From Symbiodinium natans (lineage: Eukaryota > Sar > Dinophyceae > Suessiales > Symbiodiniaceae), in the NCBI GenBank assembly GCA_905221605.1, contig CAJNDS010002798.1, positions 133,437 to 197,436 of the forward strand: a stretch of DNA of 64,000 bases, in the 5' to 3' direction. This document shows positions 11,905 to 25,400 of this stretch, piece after piece. The notes beneath the pieces are model-generated. The model did not search any database and was not told where the DNA came from. It saw nothing but the letters and a program-made list of their open reading frames with translations. How positions within the stretch are numbered: position 1 is the first letter of the stretch; every line of letters starts with the position of its first letter. A program made the translations under genes and the position numbers.

Positions 11905-12068
11905 GCACACACACACACACACACACACACACCCACACCCACACGCACACGCACACGCACACGCACACGCACACGCACACGCACACGCACACGCACACGC
12001 ACACGCACACGCACACGCACACGCACACGCACACGCACACGCCGCACACGCACACGCACACACGCACC
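11905..12068. repeat. (AC)n to (ACACGC)n microsatellite
   Basis: AC dinucleotides at 11905-11931, a short ACACCC section, then about 18 copies of ACACGC. It yields long His/Thr and Cys/Val frames in all phases, none coding. Confidence 0.97.
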
Positions 12069-12259
12069 ATGCTTTGCAAGAACCATCTGCCCTCTCCTCA
12101 GGCAAGATGTGGAAGATGCCGACCTTATTCCCGCTCAAACCCGGACAGTAGGGGAGGAGCGCAAGCGCATTTACGACGCAGCTCATAGGCAAGCCTTTCC
12201 CAGAGGCCCAGACCGAACCCATCTACGATCATGTCCCACTTGTCTGCTTCAAGCTTGCA

Positions 12260-12385
12260 ATCATCATGGGTTCCCCTAGGTTCCCCCCCCCCCCCGAATT
12301 AGGGCTATTCAGGGATAATTAAGCCTAACTAGGTTATTCAAGGGGGGAACCTCGGCGGGGTAGTACAAAGGGGAACCCATGAAAA
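12260..12385. mobile_element. Inverted-repeat element with GGTTCCCC ends
   Basis: ATCATGGGTTCCCCTAGGTT at the left and AAAGGGGAACCCATGAAAAT at the right are complementary (ATGGGTTCCCC). Inner GGTTCCCCCC pairs with GGGGGGAACC around a TAGGGCTATTCAGGGATAAT centre. A related copy with GGTTTCCCTA arms lies at 26205-26345 in a SulP intron, ending GGGGAACCCATGAGT. Confidence 0.75.
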
Positions 12386-12580
12386 TTATGAGCTCCAGAT
12401 GCTGCCAGCACACGTACATAAGGGCATCAATCACGCGACTGGCAGGCACGATGATCTTGCCCTGACAGGTTGCAGGGAAAGACATGTGGGCACTTCCCAA
12501 AATAGGGGTGCCCCTGTTATACCCCAAATAGAATAGAATCCCCTTAAGGGAACCCCTAAACAGGCTACCCCCTACTTTCG

Positions 12581-12718
12581 GAAACCCTAAACCCTAAACC
12601 CTAAACCCCAAACCCCAACCCCTAAACCCTAAACCCTCCCACATGTCTCCGGAACCCTAAACCCTAAACCCTAAACCCCAAACCCCAAACCCTAAACCCT
12701 AAACCCTAAACCCTCCCA
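12581..12718. repeat. Duplicated CCCTAAA block
   Basis: Two CCCTAAA blocks (12581-12636 and 12653-12714), each followed by TCCCACATGTCTCCGGA. So a unit of about 70 bp consisting of array plus unique sequence has been tandemly duplicated. Confidence 0.9.
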
Positions 12719-12842
12719 CATGTCTCCGGAGAAGGTGCAACTCCGCGGGGCACACGGGAGGGCCTGCGAATCTCCAGTCGTGTCGGTCTTTTCCGCGAAG
12801 GTGAAATAGGCGAGGCGCAGGTCTTCGCTTAAAATCCTCGGC
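12715..12842 (-). CDS. Candidate exon, unassigned
   Basis: In the minus strand a frame free of stops reads ILSEDLRLAYFTFAEKTDTT and continues to the CCCTAAA array at 12.71 kb. A second minus-strand frame is also open, so the frame choice rests on residue composition only. It may be an upstream exon of the gene ending at 10491. Confidence 0.3.
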
Positions 12843-13060
12843 GCATTGAGGGTTTTAGGTTTGTGGTTTAGGGTTTAGGGTTTAGGGTTTGGGGTTTAGG
12901 GTTTAGGGTTTGAGGTTTAGGGTTTTGGGTTCAGGAAGTACTACTGGCAGCTACCATGCGCGCCTGCGGAGAATGGGGTGGAATGAAAGGAACCAGGACA
13001 TGCCATCGTCCTGCTCTCGCGGCTCTCGCCGCCTACGAGGATTCCTCTCGTTGCTTCTTC

Positions 13061-13236
13061 AATCTTGCTCTGGGAGGTGACAGATCGGTGACCTGAAGCC
13101 TACATTATCAGAGCGAGGTGAAAGGCCGAAGCGCTTGGGCAGGTCTGGAAGGTAGCCAGGATCTCCGGTTTTCCTGTCAAGCTCAGGGTCCCAAATCCGA
13201 AGCCCGGATGTTCCCAGACCACCTTGACAGAAGCAC
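13061..13236 (-). CDS. Candidate exon ending in a stop, unassigned
   Basis: Just downstream of the stop of the SulP-STAS-CNBD gene, the minus strand carries an open frame of about 58 codons containing LRIWDPELDRKTGDPGYLPD and ending in TGA at 13061. Its composition is protein-like, and it is bounded by a CCCTAAA array on the upstream side. It could be an exon whose donor lies before the stop, or a small separate gene. Confidence 0.3.
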
Positions 13237-13414
13237 TCTAAACCCTAAACCCCTAAACCCCTAAACCCCTAAACCCTAAACCCTTAAACCCTAAACCCTA
13301 AACCCTAAACCCCCGCAGACATCCTTTCAACGTGTTGGGGGCTCACCCTCGAAAGGAGCCTCGGGCTGCTCAGAATGGCTCAGCTCTTGGGGCTTTGGGG
13401 ATCAAGAGCTTCGT

Positions 13415-16400
13415 TTAGTAGCCGCCCCACGCTTCTTCCAGCTTCTTGTTTAGGGTTTAGGGCTTTAGGGTTTAGGGTCTAGGGTCTAGGGTTCAGGGTT
13501 TAGGGTTTAGGGTTTAGGGTTGAGGGTTTAGGGTTAAGGGTTAAGGGTTAAGGGTTTAGGGTTTAGGGTTTAAGGTTTAGGGTTTAGGGTTTAGGGTTTA
13601 GGGTTTAGGGTTTAGGGTTTAGGGTTTAGGGGTTAGGGGTTAGGGGTTAGAGTTTACCTCCGCCCACCCTTCTCCCCTATCCAGGGCCTGAAGAAGCCCT
13701 GCTCACCCAGCGCCCGGGCGAAGTGCACCTCCATAATCCTGGCTTCGGAGCTTCTTCTTAGGGTTTAGGGTTTAGGGTTTAGGGTTTAGGGTTTAGGGTT
13801 TAGGGTTTAGGGTTTAGGGTTTAGGGTTTAGGGTTGAGGGCTTAGGGGGAGGTTTTGGGGTTTTGGGGCTAGGGTTTAGGGGTTAGGGGTTACAGGGTTA
13901 CAGGGTTCAGGGGTTTAGGGTTTAGGGGGTTCAGGGTTTAGGGTTTCGGGTTTAGGGTTTCCTTGAGCCCTGACTTCCTTGAATTTTCGGGTTTAGGGTT
14001 TAGGGTTTAGGGTTTAGGGTTTAGGTTTAGGGTTTAGGGCTTAGGGCTTAGGGCTTAGGGCTTAGGGTTTAGGGTTTAGGGTTTGGGGTTTGGGGTTTGG
14101 GGTTTAGGGTTTAGGGTTTAGGGTTTAGGGTTTAGGGTTTAGGGTTTAGGGTTTAGGGTTTAGGGTTTAGGGTTTAGGGTTTAGGGTTTAGGGCTTAGGG
14201 TTTAGGGTTTAGGGTTTAGGGTTTAGGGTGAATTTTCGCAGCTCCGGTCCTTGTCTGAAGCTGGGGCAGCTTCTTCAGCTCCTCGCGTTCGAATGTTTCC
14301 TTGGTGCACCATTTTCAGAGACGAAACGTTGGAGCTCCTTCCATCCACGCCCGCTGATCCCCTAAACCCTAAACCCTATAAACCCTATAAACCCTACAAA
14401 CCCTATAAACCCTAAACCCTAAACCCTAAATCCTAACCCCCCGCCCCCCCCCCCCCCCCCCAAAAAAAAAAAAAATAAAAAAGGCCAGGAGACTCCCAAG
14501 TCGATGGGGGTGCAGAGCACGGACTTGTTGAAGCGCGTGACGCCCTTGGACTGGTAGACGTACGAGCCTAGGACGGCCAGTAAGGGTTTAGGGTTTAGGG
14601 TCTAGGGTTTGGGGTTTAGGCTTTAGGGTTTAGTGTTTAGGGTTTCGGGTTCAGGGTTTAGGGTTTAGGGTTTACACTCTGAAAATACTCCTAAATGTTA
14701 TCCTCCTAAACCCAATAAGCTAAAATGTTCCTAAAAACTATCCTCTTAGACCCAATGAAAGAAAAAATGTACCAAGGGCCTACCACTAAACCCTAAACCC
14801 TAAACCCTAGAACCTAAACCCTAAACCCTAAACCCTAAACCCTAAACCCTAAACCCTAAACCCTAAACCCTAAACCCTAAACCCTAAACCCTAAACCCTA
14901 CCTAGGAGCCGATGGAGGCGTTGGAGGTGTAGGTGGTCGGGGGGAGCAGCTCATCCTCGGGGTTCTCGTCTGGGATCATCAGCTCCTCCGTCAGGGGTTC
15001 GGAGAGTGCCCTTCTAAAGGAGGGGGGGGGAGAGTTTAGGGTGGTTTGGGGTTTTGGGTTTAGTTAGGGTTTGGGGTTTGGGTTTTAGGGATTGGGGATT
15101 CGGGATCAGGGTTTAGGCACCTGACCGCCCGCTAACCCAAAAAAGTGTGGCGCAGATAGCCCTTCATCGCCTATGCCGATTTGGTCATGAGGGTGGGGAT
15201 AGCACAAGATCGCTGATCACAACGCGCCTCCTCCTCGGAGTCTTCCTCCTCCGCAACGGCCTCGATTTCTGACGCGGACACCTTGTGCCACCAACGCTGG
15301 ACAGTGCCAAGCAATTAAATCAGCATAGAATAGTTTACGTTCTATATTTTTTTCAGGGTTTTAGCTCTTTTTGTTCAGGGTGTTTTTGGGCAGCTCCGTT
15401 CCGGAGCGCTGACCCCATTCAGGGCTCAAGGCTCAACTGATTCGGAGGACGGTCCACATCCAGAGACGCACAGGAAGCTTGGCTGGGTAAGCTGGCGCTC
15501 ATCATGCAGGGTTTTTTCATAGGAACAGCTGGAACACGCAGGGGAGATTGAGTGTCAGAGCGCCAGCATTTCGGGCATAAAAGGGCTCAGGAGTTATCAT
15601 GCTTGTTATTCCAAAAAACTCTGATGACCATATTCATGAAAATCGTACTATCACTTCTAGAACTGACACGAGGCTGTCTGAGTTGCGCCCTTGGGTTTAG
15701 GGTTTAGGGTTTAGGGTTTAGGGTTTAGGGTTTAGGGTTTAGGGTTTAGGGTTTAGGGTTTAGGGTTTAGGGTTTAGGGTTTAGGACTCCCTGCCTCGCG
15801 TCTCATCAGCCCCTCGGTGTCGATGTCATCCATGCTCAACTCGGAGGGCCTTCGCAACTTCTCCTCGGGATGGGATGTGGGTTTAGGGTTTAGGGTTTAG
15901 GGGTTTAGGGTTTAGGGTTTAGGGTTTAGGGTTTAGGGGTTTGGGGTTTAGGGTTTAGGGTTTAGGGTTTAGGGGTTTAGGTTTAGGGTTTAGGGTTTAG
16001 GGTCCAGGGTCCAGGGTCCAGGGTCCAGGGTTTAGGGTGAAAGCTGGGCGTAAGGAGGGCACCGGATCTCGGTGGAAGTGATGCTCTCCCTGCTGTCGCA
16101 TCACGGCCTCCGCTCAAGGCTAAGGCTGCAGCTTTCTTAATAATTATTGTTGCTGTAATAGCAATAAAAGCAACGGTAATAACTTGAAGAACAGAACGAA
16201 CTAGAAGAACTGTAAATCACTCTAAGAACTAACTATGAACTATAACAACTATAGTAACTATGATAGCCTATGATAACTATAGCCACTCGAATAACTACAA
16301 CAACTATAATAACTATAAGAACTGAAACGATTACACAAACTACGATAACTATCAAAAAAAATATAACAATTGTACAGTGATCCTTTTGGTAGCTCCTTTT

Positions 16401-19400
16401 GATCCACCCTTGGACCCTTCGCGCGGATCACTTCAGGCAACAGTTCCCTGGGGCTGTGCCGGCCTTCGAGATCTCCATCATCATCAGCGGATGCTCGTTC
16501 GTCATCTTCCACCACTGCTCCTCCGTCCAGAACAAGACCTGTCCAATGAACAGATATGATATAATGATATAATGATATAATGGTAAAATGATATAATGAT
16601 ATAATGATATAATGATATACTGAGTAATGATCTAATGATATACTGATATGCCGATCTAATGGTATAACCATATAAGGACAGAATGGCATAATGACATAGC
16701 ATTCGGCAGCGACGGCGGGCAGTCTTGTGCTCCTCCAAACCCCAAAGCCCTGACACCCAAGCACCGACTATTACCCATACTGCTGGGAGAATCCAACAAG
16801 TAGATCCCCATAAGAGTTCCGAAGCATGACCCAGTAGTAGTATAGGATACGATTTGGGTTCTACTTGTTGGAATCCTCCCAGGGGTCTGGGTAGCCACCT
16901 TCCTTCAAAACCCTGCCTCCCCATCCTCCACGGCCAGGGCGTAGCTGGAAGAAGGCTGGCCAAAAATGGTCTTCTCGTTCACGAACCATCCCTGCCTAGT
17001 GCACCATGCCGGGTTCTGAGGCGAGGGGGTCCAGAAATCCTCGACCCTGGCCCCGAACGTTGCGAAATCCCACAGCCGAACTCAAGGTTTTGGGTTTTAG
17101 GGCTTCGGCTTCCACCCGAAGGCTAGAAGAGGAGGAGCGTCTGGAACTTCGAGCCGAGGGGGGTCTCAGGTTTTCCTGAGCGTCCCCCTGAAAATCCGAA
17201 CCAGCTCCGACCTACCCAAAATCCTAAACGCCCGAAACCCCAAACCCTAAACCCCAAACCCTAAACAACAAACCCTAAACCCCAACTAAACCCTCCTAAA
17301 CCCCAAACCCTAAACCCCACACCCTAACCCTAAACCCTAAACCCTAACCCTAAACAGAAGAGAGGCCTCAGGATGACTCGCGGCTTCTTCCAGGATGCGT
17401 GAGCGTCCTGCGCCAGAAAGATGCCTCCCCCGCTTCCCAGGAAAATCAACCGCTACCTAGGGTTTAGGGTTTAGGGTTTAGGGTTTAGGGTTTAGGGTTT
17501 AGGGTCTAGGGTCTGGGGTTTAGGGTTTAGGGTTCTGGGTTTGGGGGCTACGGTTTAGGGTTTGGGGTAGACTATTGGGACCGAATGGACTGGAATACGC
17601 AAGACATGTTTCGATAAGGCAGGCTGCCTGATGAACCTGACAAGAGACACGGTCTCGACCAAGCTCTACTAATCTGATATAAGCCTGTAAGAAGGCCACA
17701 ACATACTTCCAGGCAGCTGGCCAAAACTTGCCAAAACTAAAGTTCCAACATACACCCACCGAGACCCCTGAAAGCCCGTCTGTTTACAGCTGGCAGCTGA
17801 CCATCGCAGCTGCCGTTAGATTCCCCACTCCCCTAAGCCCTAAACCCTAAACCCTAAACCCCTAACCCCACACCCTAAACCCTAAACCCCCCCCCCCCCC
17901 CCCCACCACCCCCGCGTTTCCGCACATCGGTCCATGATCTGATCGGAATCGGGAACTTCATCCAGGATGGCGATGGCACCAGAGTGAATCAAGTAAAGCG
18001 GTCGGTGCTGGTCGCCCGGCACACACAGCATGGTCTTGAAACCTGGAGCCGGGAGGTGTCAGGCTCTCTTTGGTCATTTTCTATATATATATATATATAG
18101 ACAGATATATATATATATACATAGATAGATATATAGATTTTTGAGATTTTTTAGATACATAGATATATAGATATATAGATATATAGATATATAGATATAT
18201 AGATATATAGATATATAGATATATAGATATATAGATATATAGAGATATAGATATATAGATATATAGATATATAGATATATAGATATATAGATATATAGAT
18301 ATATAGATATATAGATATATAGATATGGATATATATATGTATATAGATATATATAGATATATAGCTATATAGATATATAGATATATATATATATGTATAT
18401 AGATATATATATATATAGATATATAGATATATCGATATATAGATATATAGATATATAGATATATGGATATATGGATATATGGATATATAGATATACAGAT
18501 AGATAGATATAGATATATATATATACACATACATATATACATATATGCATATATATATTATACAATATGCACACATATATATATATATATATATGTACAC
18601 ACGTACTATCTTTCTACGAAATGAACTTCTTAGGAACGCTCGGAATAGAACCGGCACTGGGAGGCTGGGAGCAACGTTGCACTGCAGCTTTTGTGGGGAT
18701 CTCAAGAAGGATGAATTTTGGGGGGGGGGTATGTTAAGGGACCCCAGTTTGGGAACCACGTGTGGGACCTTCCGACTTGATTCAACAGCTGCTGGTGGCT
18801 TCCGGTGTAAGGGTTGCTGGGGAGGAGCTGACGATACTAGCTCTGCCAAAATCAATGTCGCCGACTACACTCTGGTCAGTTCTGGTCGATGGGCAGGTAT
18901 GACCCACGAAGCCAAATACCTCGTAGTTAGGGAAGATGGGGTTTAGGGTTTAGGGTTTAGGGTCTAAGGTTCCCCAGTGTCAAAAGGCACAAATATTCCT
19001 TCAGAATCTCCAGGGGGCATGATTTTAAGGGACCTGCCCAGGCGCCTTTGATTGGCAAACGGCTGCAGTACCGCCACGGGCAGCCCATACGGGCACCGTC
19101 GGACAAGAAGACCTCCCTGGCCACGGAACGATGTCAAGACAGAGCTCTAGCTGGGTTTTTGTAAGTAGTTCTCTGTGTTGAGGTCCCTTTATGGAGTCCC
19201 CCTATAGAATACGATAACAGAGAGCCCACTCTCATCTAGAGAATGTAGCGTCAACACCATCTCTACAAACTCGAGGCACCGGTGGTTCGACTTCACCTGC
19301 TGGCCCATTGCGCACTGCCCTCATCCCGCTCTTGCTGCAAAGCACACTCCAAACCGCCACAGGCCTTCACCCTAGTAACCCCGCTTGGCGCAAGTGGTAC

Positions 19401-22400
19401 CCCGAACCTTATCCCGAAACCCTAAACCCTAAACCCTAAACCCTAAACCCTAAACCCTAAACCCTAAACCCTAAACCCTAAACCCTAAAACCCTAAAACC
19501 CTAAAACCCTAAACCTCTTGTGTTTTTGGGTCCAGGACATGCCCCCGCTCCTAAATGGCTCGAAGTTCACCCGCTGCAGCATCAGCGCCCTGTCTCGCCG
19601 GAAAGCCTCGGTCAAAGAGAGGGGTTTGGTGTTTAGGGTTTAAGGTTTAGGGATTAGGGATTAGGGATTAGGGTTTAGGGTTTAGGGTTTAGGGTTTAGG
19701 GCTTGAGCTTCGGGTCTAGGGTCTAGGGTGAAGGGATACACAGGCGTATTTCACGCCATATTGTCTTCACGGAACAAGGTTTACATCCAACACAACAGAG
19801 TACAATACAATATGATACAAGCCAATACGCCCTCACTGTATAGAAAAGTACGATGTACTATACCATGCATATGTTTCCATATATATTATATATATATATT
19901 TTTTTCATATATTATAACATATAAATATGTTGTTTCCCAAAACCTCCTAGACCCCAAACCTTCAGGCGTGCGGGAGACGGGGTGGAGGTTCAACCACTCA
20001 TCCTGCTGGTTCATCTTGTACTTCAGAATGCGCTTCTCCAGGTGGGTCATCGCCTGAGTCGATTAGGGTTTAGGGTTTAGGGTTTAGGGTTTGGGGTTTA
20101 GGGTTTGGGGTTTAGGGTTTGGGGTTTAGGGTCTGGGGTTTAGGGTTTAGGGCTCTGAAGCACAGGCTTTGTGGTGTTTGGGTTGCATGATCCCTCCCAA
20201 GAACCCTCAACCCTGAAACCCGATGCCTCCCCAAATCGATTCCGGGCCCCCTGTACACGTCTGAGCACCAACCAGAAGAGGTAACTCAAGCAGGGGCAGA
20301 TGTTGGGTTCGGGGCTTAGAAACGTTTCTCTTTCAAACGACATATTCAAGAAAGCCTAACGATCCAGATTCCAAGCTTTGCCTATCGCGCAATGAATGTC
20401 TAGGGCCCGGTGGACTAAAACTAGCAAGGTTCCAAAAGTAGTCGATAGCGAGGGCGCATGCCCATGTCGCATCTTACCCCAAATGAGTAGTGGGACACCG
20501 GCAGGCTCTCTCATTCCTTGCGTTTAACAACATGGCTTCGCTTGTGGCAATTCGCCGGGCCCTTTCATTCGTGGCTAAGAAGAGAAATGCAGACTTCTTT
20601 CTTGTGCACCACTGAGATTGCCCAAAGCTATCGTAAATCTTTCCACGATGAGGAGCTTCCTTGCCCGGGGTAGCTGTCCTCTATTATTTTCTCACCGCTC
20701 CGCGCACATTTTCCAGGAGCTGTCCTTCTTTCGAGAATCCCACACCCAACAACATAAAAAGAATCCAAAACAAATCCCGGGACTCTTGCCATTTATTTGT
20801 GTCGTTTGGTTGGGTTTTGTGTGCACATCTCCAAAAGGCTTGAGCTTCACAGAAAAGGAGCACCACGTGGGAAGTGCTAGCGATGGGAATGCTGCAACGC
20901 AAGCAATTAGGGTTTAGGGTTCAGGGTTTAGGGTAGAGGGTATAGGGTTTAGGGTATAGGGTAGTATAGGGTTTAGGGTTTAGGGTTTAGGGTTTAGGGT
21001 TTAGGGTTTACAGTTTGGGGTTTGGGGTTTAAGGTTTAGGGTTTAGCGTTTAAGGCCGCGACATTGTCCAAGTCTTCGAAGCGATCCTCCATGGACTGTA
21101 GGATGTGTCGCACCCGCAGCTCCTCTACGCTTTAGAGTTTAGGGTTCAGGGCTTAAGGTTTAGGGTTTAGGGTTAGGGTTTAGGGTTTCGGGTTTAGGGT
21201 TTCGGGTTTAGGGTTTAGGGGTTGAGGGTTTAGAGGTTGAGGGTTGAGGGGTTGAGGGTTTTAGGGTTGGGGTTTAGGTTTCTGCTCTACTAAGTTGGGA
21301 ATGTGCTATAAGAAACATCGGGCACTGAGGCATTTAGGGCTTAACGGTTTAAGGTTTTGGAGCATTGGGGCTTAGGCTTTAGGATGCTCATGTTGGCGAC
21401 TTAAGACACATTGGCAGTGTATAGAATATTCGTTTTTATATCATGGGCGTCCAGGATGCGAAGTAGGGTTTATATTTCTTGTACCCCCAAATGAACACCC
21501 AGAATATACCAATAGTAAAAAGGAACCTTATATACACTCACCAATAACAGTAATATAAACCCTACTTCATGTAAGGTTTGGGATTCAGGGTCGATAGTCA
21601 TCCGTTCCTTCGAGCTACGCAGAAGCAGGGTCTAATCAATCAACTTCCAAAACCCCAAACCCTAAACCCCAAACACCAAACCCTAAACCCTAAACCCTAA
21701 ACCTCAAACCCTCAAGAAGAGGCGAAGGATAAGAGAAGAGCTAAGATGCCATGGCAGTACGCCAGCGAGAAGTGGAGCAAGAGCTTACATGCTTAAAACA
21801 CTGCCTCTCGCGACCCCAAACCCTCAACCCGAAACCCGAAACCCCAAACCCTAAACCCGAAATCCCAAACCCTAAAACCCAAACCCTAAACCCCAAACCC
21901 TAAACCCTACCGCAGTCGGCTTAAGGCTGGAGCCTCGGCCAGGTCATCCTTGATGTCGCACCAGATAACACGGATCCCACGCTGCTTCGCCTGAAGTGGG
22001 TTTAGGGTTTAGGGTTTAGGGTTTAGGGTTTAGGGTTTGGGGTTTAGGGTTTAGGGTTTAGGGTTTAGGGTTTAGGGTTTAGGGTTACTTGAGGTTATCT
22101 AGGGTTTAGGGTTATTTAAGGTTTTGGGGTAGGGTTTAGGTTTGTTTAGGGTTTGGGGTTTAGGGTTATTTAGCGTTTGGGGTTTGGGGTTATTTAGGGT
22201 TTGGGGTCATTGAGGGTTTAGGGGTATTAAGGGTTTGGGGGGTCCTCTTTCATTGGCGCGGACATTTCGAGTGTTCACACTATGCAAGGATGATGAGGGA
22301 ATCATACACGGAACGGAAGATCTACTGGCCTTTCTTGGCCTCAGGGAGATTCTCAATGTATTCAGATGGCCGTTTAACTCGTGACCTCTGCCTGGCTCTT

Positions 22401-25400
22401 CTGGCTGGTTCTAAAGTAGGGAATGAGGGAATGAGGGGCCTATATATACCCTTTAAGGGATTATATAGGGCCCTCATTCCTCATTCCCTGCTAAGAACCA
22501 GGGGGTCTTGTCTGTTTGAGAGTTTGCGGGGGGCAAGCATATTGCGTTGGAGTTGACAGGTTCAGGTTCGGATCTTCCTCCTGATACAAAGAGTCCTTCA
22601 TAGGGATGAGAGTACTCCCTATGAGATTCCCTCTTAAGGACTGTGAGTACAAGGGGGAACATCCCAAGGTTTAGGGAGACTTCCAGCCTTGCGGGTCAAC
22701 TTTGCCATACTCATCGCTCCAGAGGCGTCCATTCCTCTGCAGCATGCAAGAGAACCTAAGACCTCAAGCCACCTGTCAGAACAATATGCTTCAGCCCCAA
22801 ACCCTAAACCCTAAGAAAGACCTCAAACCCAAAAAACAACTAAAATCCTAAAACTCCAAAACACCTAAAACCCCAAAACCCGATTCACAAGCAAGTTCAT
22901 CCCCAGCTCCCCCACGGGAAATCTTCGTCACAAGTGATGGTAGCGACATGGAAAGTGGCGAAGACATGATGGCCAGGTTGGTCGACTGTGCTACCCAGGG
23001 AGCCTCAAAGATTGCAGGGCTCAGAACCTTCTCGAAATGAGCTGAAGCTGTTTCCCGCTTTTGGGGGGCTGTTCAAAATCAGAGGCGCCTCTCTTCTTTA
23101 GAGAACCTGAGATTCTGTCTTGCGGGAAAGCCGTATCTCTTCAGGCCCGGGGCCCGTGGAGAATCCACAAATTGTCCTTCCCGGCCGGGGTGCCATGAGC
23201 TGTGAGTCGTTCTGGTGGACGGCAGCAAGCGCGCAAAATGAACATCCCACCCTCTTCTCAAGCTTATATAATTGACACTGTAATGTCCTGCAAGACCATT
23301 TGGCTTCCTTGTTTGAACCATTTGGGAGAGGGGATGATGTGCCACTTGGTGTCCGTCCAGTGCCGAGCCGTCGAAGATCAGGAACTTGAGCCTTCTGTAG
23401 GCAGGCACCTCAGAGAGGGATGCCCATCTTGGGTCGGTCTCTACTACGGTCCGATTGAAGCCGAAAGTAGCTGACACAAAGGGATGCTCAACTTTCGAAG
23501 ATCCGGCCTGGGAAGTTTTTCAAGTCGATGGTACCCCTTTCACTCCTACACCCCGATCACAACTGGAGTAAGACCCTCGCAACGCTGTCCAGGGTTTAGG
23601 GTTTAGGGTTTAGGGTTTAGGGTTTACGGGTTTAGGGTTTAGGGTTTAGGGTTCAGGGTTTAGGGTTTAGGGTTTAGGGTTTAGGGTTTAGGGTTTAGGG
23701 TTTAGGGTTTAGGGGCACCTTGTTCTCGTCCTCCTTTTGGAAGTACGTCTCCACGGAGCGCATGACGGCCACGCAGGAGCTGAAGAAGACGTAGCCCTTT
23801 AGGTTCACAATCCTTGTCAACGGAGCTTATGCCGCAGGGCAAGCCGGGAATCCCTAAACCCTAAACCCTAAACCCTAAACCCTAAACCCTAAACCCTAAA
23901 CCCGAAACCCTAAACCCTCACAGTTTCGGGGGCGTCGGCGGTTCAGGAAGATCGTGTTGCCTGTGGCATTCTAGCTCTGTGCAGCCCGCGCGCAGGATCC
24001 ATGCGGAAGCGATGTGCATGAAGCTCTGGTGACCGACCTCGGCCAGGATATATGATGGGGGAGTAACTGACAGCCTGATTTGGGGGTTTCCGAAATTAGG
24101 GGTACCTTATTGGGGTCCTTATAAAAAGGAAATCCTACTAGGGTCCCCTATTTTCGTAAACCGCAATTTCTCAAATTCTCAAACCTGTGCACCTGACCCG
24201 CTCATGCTGTCACTCTCGCCCCCTCTCCCGCAGGTCACCTCGCCCACTGGACGCTCGCGCGTGGTCACCTGCAGAAGGCATAGGTGTGCACTCACGAGTA
24301 TTGAGGAGAGCCCTACAATCACCAACGAGAGTAATAACCCCCATTCTGTTCGGGCTGAGGAGTAAGAACAAGGAGCACACTGAGCCAACTCCTCCGATAT
24401 GGCCCCTGGCCTGGTCACCTCGCTTGGGCTTACCATCCATGGAGGGCACCCGGGCGTACCTCGGCGACTTTCGGCTTAGTATGGTGGGCTTAGTTTAGGG
24501 ATGTTCATGGCCCCTAGTTGCCCAAACAGGTCTTGAGGAGGGCTTCTACCAGCAAGTTCGTGGAAAGGGCTTGCCTACGCCTTCGGTGCGCCCGCGGCGG
24601 CTGCACACCTCTCGTTTGGAGCCCGTTTGTGTGGGCACTGCAAAATCGCGCTCACGCCAGAGGTCCCATTGTATTTTGCTGCGCTTTCGCTGGACGCCTT
24701 TGCTGCACACGTGAATTCTCCTAACTCCTTTGGCATGTTTCTCTGCTCTTAGCCGTCTTAGCCAGTCTTTGGGGGGCACGCCCGCATAGCCCTGTAGGTT
24801 CAAAGGCCACGCCCGAGCCCTAAGCCGAAAAGAGCTGAACCGGCTTTGGCTCAGGAAAACCGATCCTGTGGGTGCCGCAACCTCTGGGATTGTGTAGCGC
24901 TTGGTGTTTCAGAAAGATCTGCAAGTGCACCCCCAATGCCCCCACAGCATGTGTACGACGAAACGCGGCAGCCAGAAGCCAGAAACATGTCCAATCGGCA
25001 ACACGCGTGCTCACTCGGAAGCTTCAGCCAGGCAGCTTGGCGATGAAGGCAAGTCCGGAAAGAACCCTGGGAGCACAAAACTAGGATCAGGATGCCTACT
25101 GTTCCTTCGCCCATACCTGCTATAGCCTGCCAACCAACCAGGCACAATTTGGGGCGGTTTCCAAGTTTCCAAACTCTTCATGTGTGCTGTCCCTAAAAGA
25201 CATGAAATGTGGGTTAGGCAAAGATCTGAGCGCCAAGCCCTTCATCCATTGCTAAGGGTTTCAGGGCTACGTGGAATGGCGCCACTTCATGCAACTGCGC
25301 CGCAATCCAGCAACCACCGCCCAGATGAGCTGGCCCGCCGCGATGAACACGATCAGGATCACAACCTCACGATGCTCGGGTAGCCCAAACGCAGACCGCA

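Noticed and set aside
11715-12222. His/Thr-rich and Cys/Val-rich open frames of over 130 codons
   Set aside because: Produced by the ACACGC microsatellite; all frames are open only because the six-base unit has no stop.
14229-14317. Alternative minus frame reading [20 protein letters not shown] with a one-base shift against exon 14310-14361
   Set aside because: Looks protein-like and would need a frameshift in the AAAA run. However, the GTGCAC donor at 14310 joins in phase to the exon starting at 13742, so the simpler spliced model is preferred. It is noted as the alternative.
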